64,000 nucleotides of DNA. Origin: an uncultured bacterium (GTDB taxonomy: Bacteria; Cyanobacteriota; Vampirovibrionia; Gastranaerophilales; Gastranaerophilaceae). Below, piece by piece: positions 44,189 to 52,001 of the stretch (position 1 is the first letter of the stretch; every line of letters begins with the position of its first letter). The stretch covers positions 62,001-126,000 of the forward strand of contig CASGCE010000016.1 in assembly GCA_949299935.1 (NCBI GenBank), read 5' to 3'. The position numbers and the translations under genes are program-made. Under the pieces are notes generated by a model. It was not told the origin of the DNA and ran no database searches. It saw only the letters and a list, made by a program, of their open reading frames with translations.

Positions 44189-45499
44189 ATGAAAAAGTTA
44201 ACAGCAATAATAATGATAATTATGTCATGCTCGGTCGCTGCAACAGGCATAGAGGATGTGAAGCATTTGAAAAAGGTATACCTTAGTGAAGCTATAGAAG
44301 CAGCCTTGAAAAATAATATCGATCTGCAAGCGACAAGGCTTGAAATTGACATCGCTAAAAATAATATAAAGACAGCAAACCGGCTGAAAAATCCGTCATT
44401 TGATGCGTTTTATTTCATCGGAGCAGCCGGTCGGACAGAGCCTCGACAGCTGGGTGTAAGCGAAAAAATAGAACTCCTAAAACGCAGTGCTCGTAAGAAT
44501 CTTGCCTTGTCAAATTACGCTCTTGCAGAAAACAACGTAAATTATACAAAATTTGACCTGAAAATGGATGTACGTGAAGCCTACATTAATTTGGTGGCAG
44601 AAAAATCAATTCTGGATACTCTTGAACAACAAAAGGAGTTACAAGAAGAATTGCTTGAAATTGCACGGCAACGTACACTTCAAAACAAGGCTCCGGAAAT
44701 TGACGCACTACAAGCCGAAATTTCTCTTAATCAATTAATAACTCAGGTTAATAGCGCTAAATTGAACGTAAATACAGCTTTGGCATACTTTAACAAAATA
44801 ATTAATGACCCGAATGAAATCAGTTATGACACAGAAGACAAGCTGTTTTCCGAGGAAAACAACTTTGCCGAAATGCTAACGCCGGCACCAACTGAGAACT
44901 TTCCCTCGGCAGATGTGATTATCAAAAAGGCAATGCAAAACCGCTACGATATAAAAATAGCTAAACAAGAAATAGATATCGCCGAAAAGAATTTGACCCT
45001 TATTTCCCGCCAAAGAATACCGGATATATCAATTTCTGGCGGGTACGCATACCGACCCGGAGCCTACTCTGAAACCGGCAACTTTAATAACGGTGCTTAC
45101 GCAGGTGCCAGTTTGGTTAATATCCCGCTTTTTTACAACTATTCCCCCGAAATCAAAAATGCAGCTTATAAAGTTGAACAAGCTGAATTGAAATACAAAT
45201 CTGTTTGCAATAAGGCACTAAAAGATATTAACTCTGCCTATGAAAGATTTTTAACCGCAGGCGAAAACCTTAATCACTACGAGAAAAAAATTCTGAAAAA
45301 CTCTGAAAAAATGATAAATATGTCAATGGATAGCTATGAACTCGGTAAATATGACATAACATCACTTATAGTTATGAAACAGGCATATAAATCAATTATA
45401 CTAGGCTACACCTACGCATTAAGCGAATACTACAACAGCTGGACAAATTTTTTGAGAGAAACTAATGATGAAAACTTTGAATTACTAGACAATCTTTAA
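44189..45499 (+). CDS. TolC-family outer membrane efflux protein
   Basis: 436 residues with signal peptide (MKKLTAIIMIIMSCSVAATG) and two OEP repeats: helices with LSEAIEAALKNNIDLQA and VIIKKAMQNRYDIKIAKQEI mark the starts of the two halves. TolC-type trimers form the outer-membrane duct for efflux or type I secretion. No adaptor or pump gene is adjacent. It confirms an outer membrane. Confidence 0.88.
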   Translation: MKKLTAIIMIIMSCSVAATGIEDVKHLKKVYLSEAIEAALKNNIDLQATRLEIDIAKNNIKTANRLKNPSFDAFYFIGAAGRTEPRQLGVSEKIELLKRSARKNLALSNYALAENNVNYTKFDLKMDVREAYINLVAEKSILDTLEQQKELQEELLEIARQRTLQNKAPEIDALQAEISLNQLITQVNSAKLNVNTALAYFNKIINDPNEISYDTEDKLFSEENNFAEMLTPAPTENFPSADVIIKKAMQNRYDIKIAKQEIDIAEKNLTLISRQRIPDISISGGYAYRPGAYSETGNFNNGAYAGASLVNIPLFYNYSPEIKNAAYKVEQAELKYKSVCNKALKDINSAYERFLTAGENLNHYEKKILKNSEKMINMSMDSYELGKYDITSLIVMKQAYKSIILGYTYALSEYYNSWTNFLRETNDENFELLDNL

Positions 45500-45617
45500 A
45501 TATACAACAAATTTTATTTAAAATGGTTAAAAAATGTAAAGAAAAACGCAAAAAAAAATATTTAGAGTTTTTTAAGATGTAAAATAATGTTGAAGATATT
45601 AATTTAGGAGAATGTGT

Positions 45618-46400
45618 ATGCAAGTAAACAGAGTTAGTTTAGGGGTATTTACAAACAAAAATTACCCAAATTCCAACGTACGGAAAAATTATCTTTCAAA
45701 CAGTTTAGATACTGTAAGTTTCGGCTGGGTAGAAAAAATACGTGATGAAAAAGGACGAGTAATCAAGAAAATAGGCTCTGACTATGTCATTGAATACGAA
45801 TACAAAAAAAATAAATTATTTATTGAACGTGAAATACGAGGCGATGAAGTATACGAAGTAACTTACGGAAGATTTGGTCAGAAGATAAAAGAAATAAGCA
45901 CAAAGAACGGTAAATTGGTATCTTCGACAGAGTATTTATTTTCGAGAGCAGGTGAATATAGAGGTACAATATACCGAAGAATATATGATGATAAGGAAGT
46001 AGTCGAAAAGATAATGTCAAGTGGAACTAAAAGTGTAAAGACGGTTTATGAAAACAATAAAATGAAAGCAAAAGTGCTGACAGATACTTTGGGAGGGGAA
46101 TCAAACATCTACAACCAAGACGGTAGCCTCGCTCATGAAACAATAAGAATTTGTAATGATAAAACAATAGAAAAATCATATGAAAACGGTGAATTGGCAT
46201 TTATAAATAAAGAAGAAACAAAACAATTCACTGATGAAAAAGGTCGGCTAATTGAAACAACAACAGTCACGAATATTAACGTAAAAGATGGCGGCGAGCC
46301 TGAAACTGAAGTCATTAAGGAAAAGGTTTTGTTCGATCCTGTAAAGATAATCGAAGAAGCAAAACAAAATGATGATTTTTCATATTACGATTATTATTAA
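45618..46400 (+). CDS. Unknown protein with N-terminal VSFG segment
   Basis: 260 residues. The first 37 residues are polar and Asn/Ser-rich and end in DTVSFGW, the short motif shared with neighbours. The rest is a run of short beta strands with repeats such as DEKGRVIKK and DEKGRLIETT, reminiscent of YD/MORN-like toxin-repeat strands (YEYKKN, YENNKMK, YENGELAF). Starts at the ATG seven bases after TAGGAG. No classical signal peptide. Function unknown. Confidence 0.65.
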   Translation: MQVNRVSLGVFTNKNYPNSNVRKNYLSNSLDTVSFGWVEKIRDEKGRVIKKIGSDYVIEYEYKKNKLFIEREIRGDEVYEVTYGRFGQKIKEISTKNGKLVSSTEYLFSRAGEYRGTIYRRIYDDKEVVEKIMSSGTKSVKTVYENNKMKAKVLTDTLGGESNIYNQDGSLAHETIRICNDKTIEKSYENGELAFINKEETKQFTDEKGRLIETTTVTNINVKDGGEPETEVIKEKVLFDPVKIIEEAKQNDDFSYYDYY

Positions 46401-46483
46401 AAATTGACTACAAGCTTTGAAATTCAAAACTTTTTCATTTAATTAATTATGTTATATAAAAAATCCGCAACTCACTGTGTCAA

Positions 46484-46508
46484 GCAAAACAATTAATTGT
46501 TGTTTTGC
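46484..46508. repeat. Perfect 8-bp inverted repeat
   Basis: GCAAAACA and TGTTTTGC flank nine bases that themselves contain the palindrome AATTAATT. It overlaps the region where the -35 box of the following promoter would be, so it may be an operator; it could equally fold as RNA. Confidence 0.45.
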
Positions 46509-46516
46509 GACAAAGG

Positions 46517-46636
46517 TATAATATAACAAAAAGATTAACACAAATGAATTCGCGCAGGAATGATTGATAATTTAACAACTTTAAATAAGCATAAAAAAGT
46601 AGCCTTTAAGTTAAAACATAAAGACTACTTTTTTTA
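46517..46636 (+). ncRNA. Possible small RNA between promoter and terminator
   Basis: A TATAAT at 46517-46522 points into about 70 bases without a credible gene, followed by a bidirectional hairpin terminator (46593-46636). A transcript of about 105 bases is predicted. It contains only a six-codon frame (ATG at about 46543). No homology to a known RNA was recognised; the call rests on signals alone. Confidence 0.3.
46593..46636. terminator. Bidirectional terminator
   Basis: AAAAAAGTAGCCTTTA and TAAAGACTACTTTTTT form a stem with one mismatch, with A/T runs at both ends. It ends the minus-strand gene at 46647 and any plus-strand transcript from 46529. Confidence 0.75.
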
Positions 46637-46646
46637 CAAGAATTTA

Positions 46647-47003
46647 TCACGAATGCAATTGAGCTAAGTAATCAGCAATATCCCAATCCTGCCCCATTTT
46701 TTTTACAGCTTCTCGCAATTTTTTAATTATTTTTTCTTCATTTTTAGCAGTAAATGCTCTAAGTGATATTGGTTTTATATATTTATGTATATCTTCACCA
46801 TATTTTTCATGACTTAGTGAAACCTTATCTAATGTTTCATTTATAAAAACATCAGTATTTTCTTCTTTTTCTAACCTATTAATAAACCCGCCCCTTTCCT
46901 TTAAAATTTGAGACAGTTTATTAATACTTTTTGTACTCACCACCATTGGATCTTCGGTTTTTAAATACAAACCGGTAAAATTAACATTATTTTGTACTTC
47001 CAT
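46647..47003 (-). CDS. Small protein with N-terminal VNFTG segment
   Basis: 118 residues, starting MEVQNNVNFTGLYLKTED. After a short polar N terminus with the F-T-G motif the protein is charged and helical (KSINKLSQILKERGG, KIIKKLREAVKKMGQ). The ribosome site AAGGAGGT is excellent. No known domain. It shares its N-terminal style with neighbours at 45.6, 47.3 and 52.0 kb. Confidence 0.65.
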   Translation of the reverse strand: MEVQNNVNFTGLYLKTEDPMVVSTKSINKLSQILKERGGFINRLEKEENTDVFINETLDKVSLSHEKYGEDIHKYIKPISLRAFTAKNEEKIIKKLREAVKKMGQDWDIADYLAQLHS

Positions 47004-47340
47004 TTAACGATACCTCCTTTTGCAATGTTTAAAACCTCGAAAAAAAAATTTTGCTATACAAATAAAAAAAGTTGCCGCTAACAAAAAACAACAAGCTCAA
47101 GAATATTGGCCAACCAGATTAGGAATTTTTAGACAGATAAATTTAGGGATTTAAATTCGCGTTATAAATTTAGGATTAAAAAGAAGCGAATTTATTTTAA
47201 GATATTTTATAGATTATAAGTAAAAATATATATTAAACCTTCAATTTTGAAGTATTGTAAAATTTATAATGAAAATAGCAAAAAAAGTTTTTGCAGTTTT
47301 TATATTTTCATACAACACAACATAGGAGCGGTGTTAATAA
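47004..47340. other. AT-rich intergenic region between two divergent small genes
   Basis: About 340 bases without a gene. It should hold the promoters of the minus-strand gene (TATAGC near 47055) and the plus-strand gene. An 11-base direct repeat (ATAAATTTAGG) occurs at 47137-47147 and 47164-47174. I see no conserved RNA structure. Confidence 0.5.
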
Positions 47341-47907
47341 ATGAAAATCGACAATAATTACACACAAAAACAACCGAATTTCGGGATGCTGAAATCTATA
47401 AAGTATTGTAGGAAGATAAATCCGGATACTTACCCTAAAGAAATTACAAAACTTATGCGGACTCTTAAAGAATCAACTGCCTTCAATGATTTTTTTAACA
47501 AGTATGATGTAGATTTGTATCTTAATGCTAACTGGATACTTCCAATAGAGAATGATACTGTTAACCTGGCATTAAAAACAAAAATTCCACGAACTGAAAG
47601 TGTAATTTTGTATCCGGAGCTATTATTTATAGCTAAAAAAGGAATATATGACTCGGATTTCACTTTGGCACTTAAAAATTTAACAAAGCAAGTAAAGAAA
47701 ACAAAAACTTCAGATTTAAAAGATAAGCTTTTTAAATTAATAACAGAATTAGAAGGAAAAGAGAAACAAAATAAATTAAAGGAAGAATACAAAGTTGAAA
47801 TTGCTAACCTTATAAATGATATTAACTCTGAAAAACCAACAAATGAGCGACTATCAACTAAAACAAAGAAAACAGTCTTTGAAAAACTATTCGGCTTGTT
47901 AAAATAA
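47341..47907 (+). CDS. Unknown protein with N-terminal PNFGM segment
   Basis: 188 residues. MKIDNNYTQKQPNFGMLKSI carries the short Asn/Gln-rich start and the F-G motif (14-15). The rest is soluble, basic and helical (about 105-188). GGAG lies about 13 bases before the ATG, which is far. No recognised domain. Confidence 0.6.
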   Translation: MKIDNNYTQKQPNFGMLKSIKYCRKINPDTYPKEITKLMRTLKESTAFNDFFNKYDVDLYLNANWILPIENDTVNLALKTKIPRTESVILYPELLFIAKKGIYDSDFTLALKNLTKQVKKTKTSDLKDKLFKLITELEGKEKQNKLKEEYKVEIANLINDINSEKPTNERLSTKTKKTVFEKLFGLLK

Positions 47908-48030
47908 TCATCACTTTTGGTAGAATTTCATAGGTCGACACATTAATAAAACTGACCGCGAAAGACATACTTATTTTAAACAAGCATTAATCTTAAAAAT
48001 CCTATGACATAACTACTGAGGGATTTTAAA

Positions 48031-48786
48031 TTATGAAAACATCAAATCAGTCAAAGAATCAAGAGCATAAGGCGATGTCGCCGTTAAAGATTTTTTATCC
48101 AACTGTCCTGTTGCAACGAGTATTGTCCTGTCCACACCTGCATTTTTAGCCGCAAAATAATCCGTAGGCGCATCCCCGACCATAATAGTATTTAAAGGAT
48201 TTGACTGCATTTTTTGCAAGGCCAGCTTTACCGGAACCCCGCTTTCTTTGGTTTCTTTAGTCGATTCACGACCAATGACGACATCAAAAAGATTTTCCCA
48301 CCCGAAATGTTTCAGCGTAAGCACGGTTGATTCTACGGAATCTGACGTTACGACACCTGTTTTAATATTTTTTTCGCGCAAATTTTTTATAAAATCGATT
48401 GCTGCATAAATCGGCTTTGTATATTTAACCATATCCTTGTAAAACATATCACTGACACAGTCAAAGATAGCTTCCAAATCGCTTTCGGATAAATCAACCC
48501 CAAAGGAGTTCAAATCCTTGCAAAAGATTTGAATGATAATCTGCCTCGAATAAAGCGCTGTAATACCATCAGAAAGCATCCTGCCTGTTGAAACGTTATA
48601 TCCGAGTTTAAGACACAATTTTTCAAATAAATCCAAAGGCAGCTTGTATCTTCTTATAATTTCTTCAACACGCATCTCGGACATTTTACCCCAAAAGTAA
48701 TGCAAATCTATAAATGTACCGTCTTTATCAAACAAGACTGTATCTATATTTTCCAGCTTCCAATCGACCGAAACCAAATTAATCAT
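48031..48786 (-). CDS. HAD-superfamily hydrolase
   Basis: 251 residues of the phosphoglycolate-phosphatase-like HAD group. FDKDGTFID (motif I, nucleophile Asp20), VVTSDS (motif II), conserved Lys before VKLALQKM and VGDAPTDYFAAKNAG (motif IV) are all present; a helical cap lies between I and II. AAGGAT precedes the ATG. Five bases behind the LdpA-like gene, so probably co-transcribed. Confidence 0.88.
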   Translation of the reverse strand: MINLVSVDWKLENIDTVLFDKDGTFIDLHYFWGKMSEMRVEEIIRRYKLPLDLFEKLCLKLGYNVSTGRMLSDGITALYSRQIIIQIFCKDLNSFGVDLSESDLEAIFDCVSDMFYKDMVKYTKPIYAAIDFIKNLREKNIKTGVVTSDSVESTVLTLKHFGWENLFDVVIGRESTKETKESGVPVKLALQKMQSNPLNTIMVGDAPTDYFAAKNAGVDRTILVATGQLDKKSLTATSPYALDSLTDLMFS

Positions 48787-48791
48787 AGTAT

Positions 48792-49751
48792 TTAATCCTT
48801 TACAACTATATCAACAAGCGATTTAGCAATTTCAACTGCTTCAGCAATCTTTTGAGAATTTTCAAACAAATCATCCGCCAACAAGTAATCTTTTACGATT
48901 TTTCTGGCAAAAGAACCGACAGCCAAGCAATTGGGGTGAACCTCGCACAATGAAGCCAACTCCATAGACTTTTTATTTGTTCCGCCTGACATCATAATAT
49001 ATACGGGCATATTGGCGTTTTGGAATAATTGTGCCGTTGCAACTGCCTGAAGTGTCGTGCCATAATCGTCATTATTTCCGCTCATCGCAATACCGTCTGC
49101 TTGAATAATTGTGGTGTAAGGCTTTCTGCACTTAAGCATTGCCCAAACTCTCTCTTTCAACTTTTTATCACCAAGTTCCGACCTATCGAGAGAAATACAC
49201 AACATTCCGTCAAAAAGTTTGTTAATTTGTTTCCATTTTTCCATTACATCAATTTCATCAGTGGAAATTGCATGGAATTCAATACAGTCAATTCCTTTTT
49301 CAATTATTTCAGGCAAAACCTTATCGTAATCAAGAATTTGACTCACCATATCAATTGCATTTTTCGGGCAATTATTAGCACATTTTGAACAGCCAATACA
49401 GCGCTCTTTTTTAACCTTGTATTTATCTAATTCAATAATTGCATCATTTGGACACACAACCCTACATTTACCGCACATGACACATTTTTCCTGATTAATA
49501 ACCGCTTTTGTAATATGAGGATCCCCATCAATACCAACACTTACGCAGAGGTACCTGTTTTCTTTTATTCCTGCACGTTCCAAACCGCGTTTTGCAGCAT
49601 CCACAACCTCAGGCTTTGCACACAAATCAAAAAAAGAACAGCCCGCAAGTGAATAAATCGTTACCAACCTTTCAACTTCTTCAGTATCCTCATTTCCGGC
49701 TCCGCAAACAAGTTTGAAACATTTTTTTGACTTTAATAAATCCTCTAACAT
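48792..49751 (-). CDS. LdpA-like iron-sulfur protein
   Basis: 319 residues. The start LKSKKCFKLVCGAGNEDTEEVERLV... and the segment AGCSFFDLCAKPEVVDAAKRGL resemble the N-terminal part of cyanobacterial LdpA; two [4Fe-4S] ferredoxin motifs follow (Cys90, 93, 96, 100 and Cys118, 121, 124, 128), then a barrel-like C-terminal LdpA domain (IEFHAIS, MSGGTNKKSMELA). LdpA senses redox for the clock in cyanobacteria. No clock gene is present. The start is uncertain; the frame is open further upstream. Confidence 0.7.
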   Translation of the reverse strand: MLEDLLKSKKCFKLVCGAGNEDTEEVERLVTIYSLAGCSFFDLCAKPEVVDAAKRGLERAGIKENRYLCVSVGIDGDPHITKAVINQEKCVMCGKCRVVCPNDAIIELDKYKVKKERCIGCSKCANNCPKNAIDMVSQILDYDKVLPEIIEKGIDCIEFHAISTDEIDVMEKWKQINKLFDGMLCISLDRSELGDKKLKERVWAMLKCRKPYTTIIQADGIAMSGNNDDYGTTLQAVATAQLFQNANMPVYIMMSGGTNKKSMELASLCEVHPNCLAVGSFARKIVKDYLLADDLFENSQKIAEAVEIAKSLVDIVVKD

Positions 49752-49830
49752 ACTTTTAACGCTTTCTTCTTCATCAATATCTACAACAATATTATAATAA
49801 AACAAAGCATGGTATTCAATTTTAACAATT

Positions 49831-49864
49831 AAAGCTGCAACTAATATCAAATAATTGCAGCTTT
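49831..49864. terminator. Terminator-like hairpin
   Basis: AAAGCTGCAA (49831-49840) and TTGCAGCTTT (49855-49864) form a perfect ten-pair stem. On the minus strand it follows the TRL-like remnant and precedes the LdpA-like gene. Confidence 0.65.
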
Positions 49865-49889
49865 TATGAATTTATTTTTATCAACTTAT

Positions 49890-50096
49890 TTAATTACCGT
49901 AAACATTCACAGTAACCGTTTTAAAGCCTATAATATTTCTTGTATGCACATCATAGTAAGTTACGTTTTTAATTTTCCCCTCTTTGGCAGCCTCATTTAT
50001 ACTGCAATCACCAAGTCCAACTATACCAAAGAAACTTCTGCACGTTGCTGTACCTTTTTTGGATACTGCAGCATTACTAAAATTTGCTAATAATTG
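49890..50096 (-). pseudogene. Remnant of a TRL-like protein gene
   Basis: A 68-codon open frame without any ATG, GTG or TTG, preceded by TGA. It reads GTATCRSFFGIVGLGDCS then INEAAKEGKIKNVTYYDV and ends VTVNVYGN, which matches the pattern of the TRL-like family (G-x-A-x-S..LGL...GDAS...AA...I..V...VDY...VYG). Members normally have an N-terminal lipoprotein or export signal, which is missing. I take it to be a decayed 3' fragment. Confidence 0.6.
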
Positions 50097-50141
50097 TCAA
50101 TAATGAATAAGATATTTCAACACAGTAATACATATAATGTA

Positions 50142-50170
50142 TGGACATTTTTTATCCGTAAATTTAAACT
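50142..50170 (+). promoter_or_regulatory. Leaderless-type promoter
   Basis: TGGACA (50142-50147), a 17-base spacer, TAAACT (50165-50170), six bases and the ATG at 50177. No Shine-Dalgarno. Confidence 0.6.
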
Positions 50171-50176
50171 AATAAT

Positions 50177-50824
50177 ATGATAGACAATACTACATACAAT
50201 TTAGTTTTAGAAAAATTTCGTTTTCCATCTGTAAAAGACTACATGGATATTATAGAATTCTGCAACGCATGTCTTGACAAAACTAATGATGATGCCGACG
50301 CATACTATATCAAATCTATGGCACTATTTGGACTGGCAACACGCATCAAAGACCACGATGAAATTTATGCTCTTATTAATTCAGAAGAAGTTAAGTATTC
50401 AAGTTTAAGAGGCGGCGATATGCTTAAAAAACTTCAAACTAACATCAAATTGGCCGACAAAGCAGTTGAAGAATTCAATAAAGCATACAATCTTGACAAT
50501 AAAATCCTTGAAAAACACCCCTATTTGAGAGTAATTGTAGAATACGAATTAACAGGCACCAGATATTTCTTTTCAAGACCAATTCCTTCAAAAGAAATTG
50601 ATGAACTAATATTTCAAAACAAAAAATGGGCAACCACCGGAATAATAGGTATTTTAGCAGTAATTGCAACGTGTATAACAGCATTTTTAGCTGATGAATT
50701 GTTTGCCGTAAAAGTATTTTTAGGCTCAGTAGCTTGGGTTATACTGACTATTTGGTTCTACCCGAATAAAAATACAAAAATCCTCAACAAATACAAAGAA
50801 TATATTACCGAACCTAAGTTTTAA
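50177..50824 (+). CDS. Unknown protein with C-terminal membrane segments
   Basis: 215 residues. The N-terminal 125 residues are helical and TPR-like (EFCNACLDKTNDDADAYYIKSMALFGLA, KAVEEFNKAYNLDN); two hydrophobic helices follow (about 153-170 and 175-192). The soluble helical part probably faces the cytoplasm. Family not recognised. The start is fixed by the promoter just before it. Confidence 0.65.
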   Translation: MIDNTTYNLVLEKFRFPSVKDYMDIIEFCNACLDKTNDDADAYYIKSMALFGLATRIKDHDEIYALINSEEVKYSSLRGGDMLKKLQTNIKLADKAVEEFNKAYNLDNKILEKHPYLRVIVEYELTGTRYFFSRPIPSKEIDELIFQNKKWATTGIIGILAVIATCITAFLADELFAVKVFLGSVAWVILTIWFYPNKNTKILNKYKEYITEPKF

Positions 50825-50839
50825 AATTGGCGTAATTTT

Positions 50840-51856
50840 TTATAACAAATCAGGATAAAGATTCAGCATATCTTTGTAAGCAGGAAGAGCAAATTTGAGA
50901 TTGTAACGTTTATCAAAGTCACTGTATACAATTTCGGCATTAAGATTGGTGCGTTTCAGACCATATTTTTCTGATGCGACAAATACTTTTTGAATAACTT
51001 TTTTGGAAGAATCCAAAAGTGCTGCTCTTTCTCTTTTATTAAATTTATCAAAAGCACGCCTGTGAGTGAACGGATCAAGCATCAGATTAATCATACTATC
51101 CACACCATTATAGGGTTCTTTGGAACCATTATCACTATATCTATACCACAAATCTATTATACCGATTGTTTTTTGTTTGTTATCAACAATCAAATTATTA
51201 GGATTCATTATATCAATCTCACAATCGGTGTACTTGTTTAATTTATCTACGTTTGCAGCAAGGGAATCAAAGCTGCTTTGCGGGAATTCTGAAAGCACAC
51301 TAATTTTACCGGCAATAAACTTTGCATCATCATATGTTATAAAATCCGTGCCGTCCTCAACTCCTTTAATTTTTTCAGACCAATTGGGCAACGAGTGTGA
51401 TAACCCGTGAACTTTTTTATTAATAAAAAAGCCCTTGCTGTTTGTAGCAACATATTGCCCGAAATTTGGTGCCAATTCGTTTTGTATTTCAGGAATTATT
51501 GGTGTTGTAATAAAACTTTGCGGAGTAAAAGTTTTTCTTTCAATTCTTATCAGGTAATCATCAATTTTAGGAATGGCATAAACATCTGCATGGAACCCCC
51601 TGCCTATAAAATTTTTGTAATCTGAAATTGTCGATAGTACAACATTTTTTAATGATTTATTTTTATATGCTTTATGCAACGACACCAAGAAATCTTCATA
51701 GTTAAGTTTTTTGCAAAAACTTATATTTGCAGACAAAGGACAATGTTCAAAGATATATGTCTGACAATTCATACTTGGAAATTTATTAGATTTATCTTTG
51801 TTCAAAGTTTGAGTATTATAAATCGCATATTGATTTAATATAGGTAAAACTTTCAT
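50840..51856 (-). CDS. Kinase-like protein with N-terminal leader segment
   Basis: 338 residues. After a 48-residue polar N terminus ending ANISFCKK comes a kinase-like core: Gly-rich loop GRGFHADVYAI (85-95), strand YLIRIER with Arg104 where the catalytic Lys is expected, hinge-like KKVHGLS (148-153), catalytic-loop-like DIMNPNNLIV (Asp215, Asn220) and GIIDLW (Asp235) in place of DFG. This is the pattern of aminoglycoside-phosphotransferase/protein-kinase folds. Substrate unknown; it may act on host or self proteins. The start lacks a clear ribosome site. Confidence 0.55.
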   Translation of the reverse strand: MKVLPILNQYAIYNTQTLNKDKSNKFPSMNCQTYIFEHCPLSANISFCKKLNYEDFLVSLHKAYKNKSLKNVVLSTISDYKNFIGRGFHADVYAIPKIDDYLIRIERKTFTPQSFITTPIIPEIQNELAPNFGQYVATNSKGFFINKKVHGLSHSLPNWSEKIKGVEDGTDFITYDDAKFIAGKISVLSEFPQSSFDSLAANVDKLNKYTDCEIDIMNPNNLIVDNKQKTIGIIDLWYRYSDNGSKEPYNGVDSMINLMLDPFTHRRAFDKFNKRERAALLDSSKKVIQKVFVASEKYGLKRTNLNAEIVYSDFDKRYNLKFALPAYKDMLNLYPDLL

Positions 51857-52001
51857 ATAACATGCTAAAAACCGTAAATATATTTTTTGCTAGCAAAGAT
51901 TAATATATAACCCAAAATTTACAGCAGAATAATAAACAAAGTAGCAAATTTATTTTTTACAGGTTTTAATACAAAAAAATAACAATTAAAGGAGGTATTT
52001 A

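Noticed and set aside
45618-46400. Possible RHS/YD-repeat toxin
   Set aside because: The strand repeats (DEKGR, YENG) resemble such proteins but the gene is short and lacks the regular GRL-x-YD spacing, a toxin tip and an immunity gene.
47137-47174. Two copies of ATAAATTTAGG 27 bases apart
   Set aside because: Short and AT-rich; only two copies and no unit structure, so neither a CRISPR-like nor an iteron-like array.
47935-48026. Complementary CATAGG and CCTATG segments between two convergent genes
   Set aside because: Only about seven pairs with a loop of more than 60 bases; not a convincing terminator or RNA.
49866-50090. 74-codon plus-strand frame
   Set aside because: It is antisense to the TRL-like remnant, whose translation matches a known family; the plus-strand frame has no recognisable protein and no ribosome site.
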